This document shows positions 27,205-35,869 of a stretch of DNA of 64,000 nt, piece after piece. How positions within the stretch are numbered: the stretch's first letter is position 1; each line of letters starts with the position of its first letter. Position numbers and translations under genes: made by a program. The stretch comes from Jannaschia sp. M317 (GTDB taxonomy: Bacteria > Pseudomonadota > Alphaproteobacteria > Rhodobacterales > Rhodobacteraceae): assembly GCF_025141175.1 (NCBI RefSeq), contig NZ_CP081155.1, positions 2,695,001-2,759,000 of the forward strand. Reading direction: 5' to 3'. Under the pieces are notes generated by a model. It was not told the origin of the DNA and did not search any database. It saw only the letters and a list, made by a program, of their open reading frames with translations.

Positions 27205-27867
27205 ATGACGATACAGCCCAAACTCGCCCTGATTACCGGCGCCTCGCGCGGGCTTGGCGCGGCGCTTGCCGAAACGCTGGCCGCGCGCGGCACGCATGTG
27301 GTCTGCGTTGCCCGCACCCAAGGCGCGCTGGAAGAGCTGGACGACCGTATCCAGGCCGCCGGGGGCCAAGCCACCCTGGCTCCGATGGACATCACCGACG
27401 CGGGCGCGATGCAGCACCTTTGCCGGGGAATCCATGATCGGTGGGGCGCACTGCCGCTGTGGCTGCACACGGCGGTTCATACCCCCCCGCAGGCCCCCGC
27501 GCAGATGGTGAACGAAAAGGACATGGCCAAGTCCCTGGCTACCAACGTCACCGCATTGTCGCGCCTGATCCCTTACGTCGCCCCCTTGCTGCAGGCTGCG
27601 GGCGGCGGCACGGCTGTGTTTTTCGACGATGACCGCCCGCTGAAATTCGCCGCCGCCTATATGGCGACCAAGGCCGCGCAACGCGCGATGGTTACCGCCT
27701 GGCAGGCCGAATCGACCACCGACCGGGCCCCGACCGTTCACCTGCTGACCCCTCGGCCCATGGCCACCGCCGTGCGCGCCCGGTTCCACCCAGGCGAAGA
27801 CCGCACGGGCCTGGCATCCAGCAAATCCGAGGCCGCACGCCTGCTGGGCTTGATCGGCCTCGGGTAA
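27205..27867 (+). CDS. SDR family oxidoreductase, catalytic Ser apparently lost
   Basis: 220 residues from ATG 27205, preceded by ggaggg. TGASRGLGAAL is the Rossmann glycine motif and AYMATKAA supplies the YxxxK pair. The usual Ser, placed before the Tyr in the strand FFDDDRP, is Asp-rich instead, so the normal Ser-Tyr-Lys triad is not complete. It could be a degenerate or binding SDR, or the Ser may come from elsewhere. Substrate is unknown. It is divergent from bioY. Confidence 0.85.
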   Translation: MTIQPKLALITGASRGLGAALAETLAARGTHVVCVARTQGALEELDDRIQAAGGQATLAPMDITDAGAMQHLCRGIHDRWGALPLWLHTAVHTPPQAPAQMVNEKDMAKSLATNVTALSRLIPYVAPLLQAAGGGTAVFFDDDRPLKFAAAYMATKAAQRAMVTAWQAESTTDRAPTVHLLTPRPMATAVRARFHPGEDRTGLASSKSEAARLLGLIGLG

Positions 27868-27897
27868 TCGATCCCCCAAGGGTCGCGGTCCGGGGGT

Positions 27898-28074
27898 TCA
27901 GGCCGCGTCCCTGGACATGAAACGGCTTTGAACCCAGGCGGCGGTCATCCCGACAGTCGCCAGAACCGCCAGAAATCCAAAGACCGCCAGGCCGACGCTC
28001 GCGAAAAAGCCGAAGGCGGCGAAGGCGATGCAGGTGCCCAGAATGGCGGCGGCGGCAGAGGTGATGCGGGTCAT
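27898..28074 (-). CDS. Small two-helix membrane protein
   Basis: 58 residues from ATG 28074 to TGA at 27898. The sequence is MTRITSAAAAILGTCIAF, then AAFGFFASVGLAVFGFLAVLATVG, then a short tail QSRFMSRDAA. Two hydrophobic helices are clear. It is the last gene behind a histidine kinase, 74 nt after its stop, and near a CTTACA-N4-TGCAAG site that resembles the operon's own operator. Its function is unknown. Confidence 0.7.
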   Translation of the reverse strand: MTRITSAAAAILGTCIAFAAFGFFASVGLAVFGFLAVLATVGMTAAWVQSRFMSRDAA

Positions 28075-28147
28075 GGTGCGTATCCTTTGTCTTTCGTTTC
28101 GATGAACAAGAGGTAGGGACCCGACCTGTCTGCCGCCTGACGCCCGT

Positions 28148-28163
28148 CTTACAATTCTGCAAG
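28148..28163. promoter_or_regulatory. Second CTTACA-N4-TGYAAG site, before the small membrane gene
   Basis: cttaca attc tgcaag copies the core and 4-nt spacing of the perfect inverted repeat at 31484-31511, with one mismatch in the arms. It overlaps the histidine kinase stop codon and lies about 73 nt before the ATG at 28074. Confidence 0.4.
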
Positions 28164-29465
28164 GTTCGCGAACCGGATCGATGCCTGCAGGCCGCGCCCG
28201 TCTGGACCATCCGACAGGCTCAGTTCAGCGTCGTGCAGGGCACTGATCGCGGCCACCATCGACAGGCCCAGCCCGAACCCGTCGCCCTGTCGCGCAGATT
28301 CCAGTTGAAACAACGGCAGCAGGACGCGCGCCCGGTCCGCCTGTGGAATGCCCGGCCCCTGATCCGTCACGGAAACCTCTGCCCCGCGCACGCGCAAGGC
28401 GATTTCTTGCCCGTCCGTGCCATGCCGCAAGGCGTTCTGGATCAGGTTGGCCACTAACTGCACCAGCAGATCCCGGTCGCCACGGATGCAGGCGGGATCG
28501 GCACTTTCGATGCGAAGATGCTGACCCGCATCCTCGACGACCGGCGCAAACGTCTCGGAAATCTGATCCAGCAGCGCGCCCAGATCGACCGTGTCGAAGG
28601 CCGCGCGCCCCGCCCCGCTCTCGATACGTGCCAGGCGCAGCAATGCGTTGAAGGTGCCGACGATGCGGTCGATCTGTTCCAGCGCCGTCCCCAGCATCTG
28701 CGCATCCACGGGCTGATCTCGTTCCGTCAGGTCGATCAGACCGGTTTCCAACCCCGCCCGCAATCGCGCCAGAGGCGTGCGCAGGTCGTGGGCGATGTTG
28801 GATGTCTGGACGCGCATCTGCGCCATCACCTGCGCCAGCCGGTCCGTGGTCGCGTTGATCCGGTCCGCCAATTGGCTGAGATCATCCTGCGGACCCGGCA
28901 GATCAATCCGCGTGTCCAGCCGCCCCTGTGCCACCTGGGCCAGGCCCGCGCGGATCAGATCCAACCGTCGTTGACCGCGCCGGGCCAGCCAGACCCCGGC
29001 CAGAAGACCCACAACCAGCATCCCGATCAGGGTGACCTTCAGACCGCCGGTCAGCGTCTCCAACAGCTCGTCCTGACGCGCCACCACCTCTGAGACGACG
29101 ATTCGATCCCCGTCAGGCAGGCTGCGCAGCAGATAGCGTCTTTCTGGCCCGCGTTCGTCCAGAACATATGTCCCGTCCGGCCGCGACAGCAGATCACGCG
29201 GAACATCGCGTGCCCCTTCCGAAAGGATCGCGACGCTTTGACCAAAACCTGCGACCGGCAGGGGGGCCCCGGTGCGCAATGCCTCGCTGACCAGACCCGC
29301 CTGTGCCGAAAGCCGCGCATCGGTCATGCGGTTCATTTCGCCGCGAACCAACCAATAGGTCCCGGCCCAGGCCAGTGCGGTTATGGCGGCAAAGACGCAC
29401 AGCAAGCTGAGAGTCAGGCGAAACGCCGACAGTCGGGTCAGCGCCCTAAGTCGGTTCAAAGACAT
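28149..29465 (-). CDS. Sensor histidine kinase
   Basis: 438 residues. Two membrane helices (about 16-40 and 140-162) enclose a periplasmic region of about 100 residues; HAMP follows, then the H-box NIAHDLRTPLARLR with H226, the N-box NLIQNALRHG, and the G boxes VTDQGPGIP and GFGLGLSMV. The form is that of CusS/heavy-metal-type kinases, and the sensed signal is unknown. The start overlaps the response regulator by 20 nt. Confidence 0.93.
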   Translation of the reverse strand: MSLNRLRALTRLSAFRLTLSLLCVFAAITALAWAGTYWLVRGEMNRMTDARLSAQAGLVSEALRTGAPLPVAGFGQSVAILSEGARDVPRDLLSRPDGTYVLDERGPERRYLLRSLPDGDRIVVSEVVARQDELLETLTGGLKVTLIGMLVVGLLAGVWLARRGQRRLDLIRAGLAQVAQGRLDTRIDLPGPQDDLSQLADRINATTDRLAQVMAQMRVQTSNIAHDLRTPLARLRAGLETGLIDLTERDQPVDAQMLGTALEQIDRIVGTFNALLRLARIESGAGRAAFDTVDLGALLDQISETFAPVVEDAGQHLRIESADPACIRGDRDLLVQLVANLIQNALRHGTDGQEIALRVRGAEVSVTDQGPGIPQADRARVLLPLFQLESARQGDGFGLGLSMVAAISALHDAELSLSDGPDGRGLQASIRFANLAEL

Positions 29466-30123
29466 AGCCCGCCCCTCGGATCGTGCGGATCAACGTGTCG
29501 CCGAACGGCTTTTCGATCTTGGCGCGCAGGCGCGAGATATGCGTCTCGACCACGCTGGTGGTCGGGTCGAAATTCATGTCCCAGACCCGCTCCAGCAACA
29601 TGGTCCGGGTTTGGACCCGCCCCTTGGCGCGCATGAACACCTCCAACAGAAGGAATTCCTTGGGGTTGAGATCGACGACCTGCCCCTGACGCTGGCAACT
29701 GCGTCTGTGCAGGTCGATCCGAATGTCACCCGCCACCAGTTCGGAGCTCTGCTCCCCGGCACCATCCCGGCGACGGGTCAGCACGTCGATGCGCGCGCTC
29801 AACTCGCTGAAGGCAAAGGGTTTGACCAGATAGTCGTCGCCCCCGGCCCGCAGCCCCTCGACACGGTCTTCCACCTCGCCCAGGGCGGTGAGAAAGATTG
29901 CGGGCGCGGTGATGCGGGCCTGACGCAAGGCTTTCAGGACCGCCAGACCGTCCAGGCCAGGCACCATCCGATCGAGAACCAGAACGTCGTATTCCTGGGC
30001 CATGGCACCGATCAACGCGTCCTTGCCGTCGGTGAACAGGTCGACGACATGGCCCGCCTCGCTCAGCCCCTTTTCGATCCAGGGGCCGAGCGTCGCGTCG
30101 TCTTCAAGAACGAGAAGGCGCAT
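29446..30123 (-). CDS. Response regulator, OmpR/PhoB type
   Basis: 225 residues. The receiver domain has the acidic pair at E7/D8/D9, phospho-acceptor D51 (LVLDRMVPG) and K in LVKPF. The DNA-binding winged helix (LNPKEFLLLEVFM, WDMNFDPTTSVVETHISRLRAKI, IRGAGYVF) completes an OmpR-type regulator. It is coupled to both neighbours by 20-nt overlaps. Its operator is probably the palindrome at 31484-31511. Confidence 0.95.
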   Translation of the reverse strand: MRLLVLEDDATLGPWIEKGLSEAGHVVDLFTDGKDALIGAMAQEYDVLVLDRMVPGLDGLAVLKALRQARITAPAIFLTALGEVEDRVEGLRAGGDDYLVKPFAFSELSARIDVLTRRRDGAGEQSSELVAGDIRIDLHRRSCQRQGQVVDLNPKEFLLLEVFMRAKGRVQTRTMLLERVWDMNFDPTTSVVETHISRLRAKIEKPFGDTLIRTIRGAGYVFEPT

Positions 30124-31423
30124 GGGTCTGTCCAGTTCTGCGGGCGGAATCCAGCATAGATTGGCCGATGTAGATCAGGTCGGTCAATCCGTAGGCCCCG
30201 CGGAAATCAAAGCGTTCGCTATGGATACGGCCCGATTTGCCGGCACCCGCCCAAACCTCTGACACCAGTGCCTTCAACCCCTCTGGCCCGCAAAGGTAGA
30301 CATCGCACGCGGGTGCCATCTCCGCCATCCAGCCTTGGAGGCGCGCGGCGGTCAAGCCACCGCGATTGCGGTCGGAGAGGACGATCAACCTTACCTGAGG
30401 CAGACGCGCCGCATGGCGTTCAACGCAGGCCAAGCCGCCGGCCGTGGCGCGGGATCGCGTGCAGTAGATCAGCGTGACAGGCGCCCCGTCATCGGGCTGC
30501 ATCCGGTCCAGCGCGGCCAGAAAGGGCGTGATCCCCACACCGCCCGCCACCCAGAGCTGTTCGCGCCGCGTGGCGCCCGTCTGCGGCAGGAACCGCCCGA
30601 CCCCGCGCCCCAGGCGCAGCTTGTCGCCCACCTGGACCGTGTCGACCAGCGACCGCGTCCAATCCCCTGCCGACCGGATGATGAACCGGCGCGAGGTGTC
30701 GTCTCCGCCCGCAATGGTAAAGGGGTGCGCCTCGGCCCGTGCCCGGTTGTGGGCCAGCGTCGCGAATTGACCGGGGCGGAAGGCGCGCAACTTGCCTTCG
30801 GCCCGCAGGGTCACGTCGCCCCCCCCGTCGAAGAGGACGACCCGCTCTACCGTGACCAGGCGCGACGGGGCCACCTTGCGGATCAGCGTCTGCGCCCAGG
30901 CCAGCACGCCCAGACCCGATGCGCCCGCCATGATGGCCCAGGGCACCAGACCCAGGGCTGCGGGGCTGGAAACGAACACCGTGTGAAAGGCCGCCACCAG
31001 GAATACAGGCCCCATCAGCATATGGCTCGCCTTCCACAGGTGGTAGGGAATTGCGCGGATCATCGCCGCCGCCGACAGGGTCAGCAGCCCCGAAGCGGCC
31101 AGCGTGCCGACCTCCTCTACGGCGTCGCCCAGGCCGGGGACAAGACCTGCGCCCAGCGATGTTGCCGTTCCCCAATGCCCAAGCGCACCCGCAAGTGCCA
31201 AGAACCCCAGCCAGCGATGCGCGACATAGGACTTGTCCGGTCCCCCCGTGATCCGGTCAACAACGCGCCACCGCGCCGCCAACACAAGCGAGAGCGCCAT
31301 GGACGTCATCGACACCATGCCAAGCGCGGTCGGCAAGACCGCCAGCAACGGCACAAACGGCAGCAGAACGGCAATATGGGCCAGCAGAAAGGCGGCCGCC
31401 AGAATAAGGGATCGTTTCGTCAT
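30104..31423 (-). CDS. Ferric-reductase-like membrane flavoprotein oxidoreductase
   Basis: 439 residues. The N-terminal part has about six membrane helices, with His in YVAHRWLGFLALAGALGHWG and LWKASHMLMGPVFLVAAFH that could hold heme as in ferric-reductase-like domains. A ferredoxin-reductase part follows: FAD motif HPFTIAGGDD, then the nucleotide-binding GGVGITPFLAAL and the closing CGPEGLKALV. It would move electrons from NAD(P)H across the membrane. It is the first gene of the operon with the two-component pair. Confidence 0.88.
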   Translation of the reverse strand: MTKRSLILAAAFLLAHIAVLLPFVPLLAVLPTALGMVSMTSMALSLVLAARWRVVDRITGGPDKSYVAHRWLGFLALAGALGHWGTATSLGAGLVPGLGDAVEEVGTLAASGLLTLSAAAMIRAIPYHLWKASHMLMGPVFLVAAFHTVFVSSPAALGLVPWAIMAGASGLGVLAWAQTLIRKVAPSRLVTVERVVLFDGGGDVTLRAEGKLRAFRPGQFATLAHNRARAEAHPFTIAGGDDTSRRFIIRSAGDWTRSLVDTVQVGDKLRLGRGVGRFLPQTGATRREQLWVAGGVGITPFLAALDRMQPDDGAPVTLIYCTRSRATAGGLACVERHAARLPQVRLIVLSDRNRGGLTAARLQGWMAEMAPACDVYLCGPEGLKALVSEVWAGAGKSGRIHSERFDFRGAYGLTDLIYIGQSMLDSARRTGQTHAPSRS

Positions 31424-31483
31424 CGAAGGCTCCGGTCATGGGACGGGACCTCATCTAGCGATGGCAACATACAGGGGCCTGAA

Positions 31484-31511
31484 CCGCAGCTTACAGTTTT
31501 GTAAGCTGCGG
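31484..31511. promoter_or_regulatory. Perfect inverted repeat upstream of the oxidoreductase/two-component operon
   Basis: Two 12-nt arms, ccgcagcttaca (31484-31495) and tgtaagctgcgg (31500-31511), are exact reverse complements around gttt. The centre lies about 75 nt before the operon ATG (31423), a position typical of an operator. It is not followed by a T-tract, so it is not a normal terminator. Confidence 0.6.
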
Positions 31512-31527
31512 AAGGAAACGGGTGCCC

Positions 31528-31962
31528 CTACCCCGCGCGGTCGGAGACGGTCGCGGCCAGAACCTCGGCCTGATCCGCCAGTTTGGTCAGACGCTCCAGC
31601 GCGCCTTCGGGCAGCACCTCGCGCACGACCTCTTTCTCGACTTCCTTGACCACCTCGACTTCTCGCACGACCTCTACCGGTTCGGGGGTCGGACGGCTCT
31701 GCAACTCGTCGAGCAGCTTGGACTGCTGTGCCAGCCGACGATCCAGCGTGCGCAGCTCTTCCTCGGCTGAGATCGACTTGTCGGCCAGCATCAGCCCGGC
31801 CATCAGCAACATGCGATCCTGGGTCAACCGTGACCCGGTGCCCAACAGCACCTGCGCCTCGCGGTCCAGAAGGTCGGCTGCGGCGTTCAGATAGCCCTCT
31901 TCGCCGTCCTGGCAGGCCACGGTAAAGGCGCGACCGCCGATTTCGATGGTGACGTCAGGCAT
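31528..31962 (-). CDS. zapA: Cell division protein ZapA
   Basis: 144 residues from ATG 31962. PDVTIEIGGRAFTVACQDGEE is the ZapA N-terminal domain, followed by the AADLLDREAQ, RMLLMAGLMLADKSISAEEELRTL helices and an acidic, coiled-coil C-terminus with repeated VEVVREVEVVKEVEKEV. ZapA stabilises FtsZ bundles. It overlaps the upstream coiled-coil gene by 8 nt. Confidence 0.92.
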   Translation of the reverse strand: MPDVTIEIGGRAFTVACQDGEEGYLNAAADLLDREAQVLLGTGSRLTQDRMLLMAGLMLADKSISAEEELRTLDRRLAQQSKLLDELQSRPTPEPVEVVREVEVVKEVEKEVVREVLPEGALERLTKLADQAEVLAATVSDRAG

Positions 31963-32488
31963 CTGCACGCTCCAGCATGGGTTCCAATTCAGCCAACAGG
32001 GCCTGCATCTCGGCCAGGTCCAATTCCCGCGCGGCGCGAAGCGCCTGGACCTCGGCGCGCAGGCTGGCGTCCGCCGCACCTTCCGCATTCTCCCGCAGCC
32101 CCTCGACCGAGGCCGACAGCTCCGAAAGCGAGGCGCGCAAGCGGCCTGCCTCGGCTTCGCCGACCGGGGCCTCTGCCGGGGCCGCCGCAGCTGCGGCCTG
32201 CAACTCGGCAATGGTCGCCGCGCTTTCCTGCGCGTTGGTCGCGGCGTCCGCCGCTGCCTGACTCGCGCGTGCCTCTGCCGCCTCAAGCGCAGCCGCCTGT
32301 TCGGCCGCGGCCCCTTTCAGGTCCGCGATCCGGGCCCGTGCTTCGGCCAGGTCGGCCTGTGCCTCGGCCAGGTCGTCGCTCAGGTCTGGCACGGTTTCGA
32401 CTGCGCCCTCGACCTGGGCCTTCGATACGGCCGCCAGGGCCGCCTCCAACCGGGCGAGCGTGCTGCTCAGATCCGCCTCATCCGCCAT
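31955..32488 (-). CDS. Coiled-coil protein upstream of zapA (ZauP-like candidate)
   Basis: 177 residues from ATG 32488. The region from residue about 5 to 170 is almost all Ala/Glu/Leu helical sequence (LARLEAALAAVSKAQ, AEAQADLAEARARIADLKG, RAEVQALRAARELDLAEMQALL), a clear coiled coil. It overlaps zapA by 8 nt. In Caulobacter a coiled-coil partner of ZapA, ZauP, is encoded with zapA, so a similar role in Z-ring focusing is a reasonable inference. No sequence motif confirms it. Confidence 0.75.
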   Translation of the reverse strand: MADEADLSSTLARLEAALAAVSKAQVEGAVETVPDLSDDLAEAQADLAEARARIADLKGAAAEQAAALEAAEARASQAAADAATNAQESAATIAELQAAAAAAPAEAPVGEAEAGRLRASLSELSASVEGLRENAEGAADASLRAEVQALRAARELDLAEMQALLAELEPMLERADA

Positions 32489-32633
32489 TTTCGATCCCTT
32501 CTTGTGGGTGTTTTGCCCAAAGGACCGCAATCTGGCCCCCATGTCAAAGCGAACGGCCCGCCCTGCGCCTTGCGCGCCGGGTCCAGCCTGCTAACAGGAA
32601 GTGCAACCGACACCTGTCCCCGGAGCCGAGACG

Positions 32634-34670
32634 ATGAGCGCGACACCCCAGACCCCAGACCTCGACGCCCTGCGGGCCGCAAACCCCGGCCACTGGCGCC
32701 GCGCCGCCGCAATCCGCACCCTGACGCTGGATGCCGTCGCCGCCGCGAATTCCGGCCACTCCGGGATGCCGATGGGCATGGCTGACGTCGCCACCGTGCT
32801 TTATGAAAAACACCTCAAGTTCGACGCTTCGGCCCCGACCTGGCCCGACCGTGACCGTTTCGTGCTGTCTGCCGGTCACGGGTCGATGCTGCTGTACTCG
32901 CTGCTGCACCTGACCGGCTATCCCGAAATGACGCTGGACCAGCTGCGCAACTTCCGCCAGCTGGGCGCGATCACCGCAGGTCACCCGGAATTCGGCCATG
33001 CACCGGGCATCGAGACGACGACCGGCCCGCTGGGCCAGGGCATCGCCACCGCCGTCGGCATGGCCATCGCCGAGGAAGTGCAACGCGCCCGCTATTCCAA
33101 GAAGATCGTCGATCACCACACCTATGTCATCGCCGGTGACGGTTGCCTGATGGAGGGCGTCAGCCAGGAGGCCATCGCCCTGGCCGGTCGGCTGGCCCTG
33201 TCCAAGCTGATCGTGCTTTGGGACAACAACGGCATCACCATCGACGGCAAGGTGTCGCTGTCGGACATCACCGACCAGCCCATGCGCTTCCGTGCCTCCG
33301 GCTGGGACGTGATCGAGGTCGATGGCCATGATCCGGAGGCGATCGACGCCGCGCTGACCCAGGCCAAGACGGGTGACAAACCCACCATGATCGCCTGCAA
33401 GACCCATATCGCAATCGGGTCGTCCGCGCAGGACACTTCCAAGGGGCACGGTGCCTTGACCGACCCCGACCTGATCGCGGCCACCAAGCGCGCCTATGGC
33501 TGGGACGCCGCCCCGTTCGAAATCGCCGACGACCTGAAGGCCGAATGGGAAGAGATCGGCCGCCGCGGTGCCAGCGCCCGCGCCGATTGGCAGACCCGTT
33601 TCGACGCCATGGGCACCGGCAAGCGTGGTGAGTTCGAGCGGGCACTGGCGGGCGACGCCCCTCGCCGTCTGCCCGCCACCATCAAGGCGCTGAAGCGTCA
33701 GATGGCCGAAAGCCAGCCCAAGGTCGCGACCCGCAAGTCGTCGGAAATGGTGCTGGAGGTCGTGAATCCGATCATGGCCGAGACCATCGGCGGATCCGCC
33801 GACCTGACCGGGTCCAACAACACCCTGACCGAGGGCCTGGGCACCTTTTCGCCCGAAGATCGCGCCGGGCGCTACATCTACTACGGGATCCGTGAACACG
33901 GCATGGCGGCGGCGATGAACGGCATCGCGCTGCACGGCGGCGCGCGTCCCTACGGCGGCACCTTCATGTGCTTTACCGATTACGCCCGCCCCTCGATGCG
34001 TCTGTCGGCCCTGATGGGTATCCCGGTCACCTATGTCATGACCCACGATTCCATCGGCCTTGGCGAAGACGGCCCGACCCACCAACCGGTCGAGCATCTG
34101 GCGATCAGCCGCGCGACCCCGAACATGAACGTGTTCCGCCCCGCCGATACCGTGGAAACCGCCGAAGCCTGGGAATTGGCGCTGACCGCGACGTCCACGC
34201 CTGCGGTCCTGTCGTTGACCCGTCAGGGCCTGCCGACGGTGCGCAAGGACTTTACGTCCAAGAACCTGACCGCGCAGGGCGCCTATGTCCTGGCCGAGGC
34301 CGAGGGCAAGCGCATGGTCATCCTGATGGCCACCGGGTCCGAAGTGGAAATCGCGTTGAAGGCCCGCGATCTGTTGCAGGCCGACGGCATTGGCACGCGC
34401 GTCGTATCCATGCCCTGCTGGGAGCTGTTCGAGCAGCAGGACGAAAAGTACCGCAAGCGCGTCCTGCCCGCCGGACCGGCCCGTGTCGCCGTCGAGGCCG
34501 GCGTGCGCATGGGTTGGGACCGCTGGCTGACGGGCGAGCGCGGCAACCGGTCCAAGGCGGCCTTTGTGGGGATGGAGGGCTTCGGCGCCTCCGCGCCCGC
34601 AGGCACCCTGTACGAGCATTTCGGCATCACCCCCGAGGGCGTCGCAAAGGCCGCGCGCGACCTTTTGTGA
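32634..34670 (+). CDS. tkt: Transketolase
   Basis: 678 residues from ATG 32634, with cggag before it. ThDP-binding is shown by [14 protein letters not shown] followed by [15 protein letters not shown] holds an active-site His. The pyrimidine domain has [15 protein letters not shown] and the C-terminal domain is complete. It shuttles two-carbon units in the pentose phosphate pathway. The stop overlaps the next start by 1 nt. A half site, gctaaca, lies at 32590-32596. Confidence 0.97.
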   Translation: MSATPQTPDLDALRAANPGHWRRAAAIRTLTLDAVAAANSGHSGMPMGMADVATVLYEKHLKFDASAPTWPDRDRFVLSAGHGSMLLYSLLHLTGYPEMTLDQLRNFRQLGAITAGHPEFGHAPGIETTTGPLGQGIATAVGMAIAEEVQRARYSKKIVDHHTYVIAGDGCLMEGVSQEAIALAGRLALSKLIVLWDNNGITIDGKVSLSDITDQPMRFRASGWDVIEVDGHDPEAIDAALTQAKTGDKPTMIACKTHIAIGSSAQDTSKGHGALTDPDLIAATKRAYGWDAAPFEIADDLKAEWEEIGRRGASARADWQTRFDAMGTGKRGEFERALAGDAPRRLPATIKALKRQMAESQPKVATRKSSEMVLEVVNPIMAETIGGSADLTGSNNTLTEGLGTFSPEDRAGRYIYYGIREHGMAAAMNGIALHGGARPYGGTFMCFTDYARPSMRLSALMGIPVTYVMTHDSIGLGEDGPTHQPVEHLAISRATPNMNVFRPADTVETAEAWELALTATSTPAVLSLTRQGLPTVRKDFTSKNLTAQGAYVLAEAEGKRMVILMATGSEVEIALKARDLLQADGIGTRVVSMPCWELFEQQDEKYRKRVLPAGPARVAVEAGVRMGWDRWLTGERGNRSKAAFVGMEGFGASAPAGTLYEHFGITPEGVAKAARDLL

Positions 34671-35869
34671 TGACGCGGCGGGCTGAGAGCATGCTTTTCA
34701 GCCCGCTGTCACTGCCCTGTGGGGTGGTTCTGAAGAACCGGATCGTCAAATCGGCGATGTCTGATTCCATGGGCGACGGGCGCGGCGATCCGGGCCCGTT
34801 CCAGGCCGACCTGTATGAACGTTGGGCGCGCGGTGGGCTTGCCGCAGCCATCATCGGAGAGGTCCAGGGCGACCCGCTGGCCGCCGAGAAACCGGGCAAT
34901 CTGGTCCTTGGGCCGAAATCGAACACCGATGCGCTGCGGCGGTTGGCTGATGCAGGCCGCGCGGACGGCGCACATCTTTGGCTGCAGCTGGGACATGCGG
35001 GGGCTTTGACAGACCCCGCGATCGGTCAGCCACGCGGCCCCTCGGCGTTGAACCTTCCGGGGCTGCGCTGCGCCTCCCTCACCCTCGACGAGATCGAGGC
35101 CCTGCCGGGCCTGTTCGGCGCGACCGCGCGCCAGGCGCGCGACCTCGGTTTTGGTGGGGTACAAGTCCACGCGGCCCATGGGTTCCTGTTAAGCCAGTTC
35201 CTGTCGCCCCTGTTCAACAAGCGAACAGATGACTGGGGCGGGTCCCTTGAAAACCGGATGCGCCTGCCTCTGGCTGTCGTGGAGGCCGTGCGCAGGGCCG
35301 TCGGTCCGGACTTTCCTGTCGCCATCAAGGTCAACGCAAGCGATCTGCTGGACGGGGGACTGGAGGAAGACGAAAGCCTTCGGTTTCTTGCGGCGCTCGA
35401 CAAGACGACCGTCGATCTGATCGATATCAGCGGGGGGACCTATTTCCCGGGTGCCGCCTCCTCTTCCGACCGGCGGACGGAAGGGCCCTACTTCCTGGCC
35501 TTCGCCCGGCGCGCCAGACAGGTCACGACGAAACACCTGATGGCGACGGGCGGTTTCAAGACAGTCGAGCAGGCCAGGGATGCAGTGGCGCGGGGGGACG
35601 TTGATCTGGTGGGCCTGGCCCGCGCCCTGATCCTGGACCCGGACCTGCCCCGCAAGTGGGCGGACGGAGAGGCGGGAGGCCCGGCCTTCCCGCGCTTTGC
35701 CTCTCCGCCAGAGGGGGGCGTGACGGCTTGGTACACCATGCAGATCACTGCCTTGGCCCAGCATCGCCCCATCGACACAGCCGGAACCCTGCCACAGGCA
35801 ATCGCGGACTACGCAGACCGCGACCGGGCACGCGTCGTCTTGTGGCGGGACCGTTTCCAGGCCGGTTAA
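34670..35869 (+). CDS. NADH:flavin oxidoreductase (Old Yellow Enzyme family)
   Basis: 399 residues starting at ATG 34670 (TGATG with tkt); ATG 34691 (MLFSPLSLPC) is the alternative start and matches the family N-terminus better. The FMN barrel has VQVHAAHGFLLSQFLSP, the conserved NKRTDDWGGSLENR, the FMN phosphate region LMATGGFKT and VDLVGLARALILDPD. Enoate or other electrophile reduction is the family activity. No second domain is present. It is probably translated with tkt. Confidence 0.92.
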   Translation: MTRRAESMLFSPLSLPCGVVLKNRIVKSAMSDSMGDGRGDPGPFQADLYERWARGGLAAAIIGEVQGDPLAAEKPGNLVLGPKSNTDALRRLADAGRADGAHLWLQLGHAGALTDPAIGQPRGPSALNLPGLRCASLTLDEIEALPGLFGATARQARDLGFGGVQVHAAHGFLLSQFLSPLFNKRTDDWGGSLENRMRLPLAVVEAVRRAVGPDFPVAIKVNASDLLDGGLEEDESLRFLAALDKTTVDLIDISGGTYFPGAASSSDRRTEGPYFLAFARRARQVTTKHLMATGGFKTVEQARDAVARGDVDLVGLARALILDPDLPRKWADGEAGGPAFPRFASPPEGGVTAWYTMQITALAQHRPIDTAGTLPQAIADYADRDRARVVLWRDRFQAG

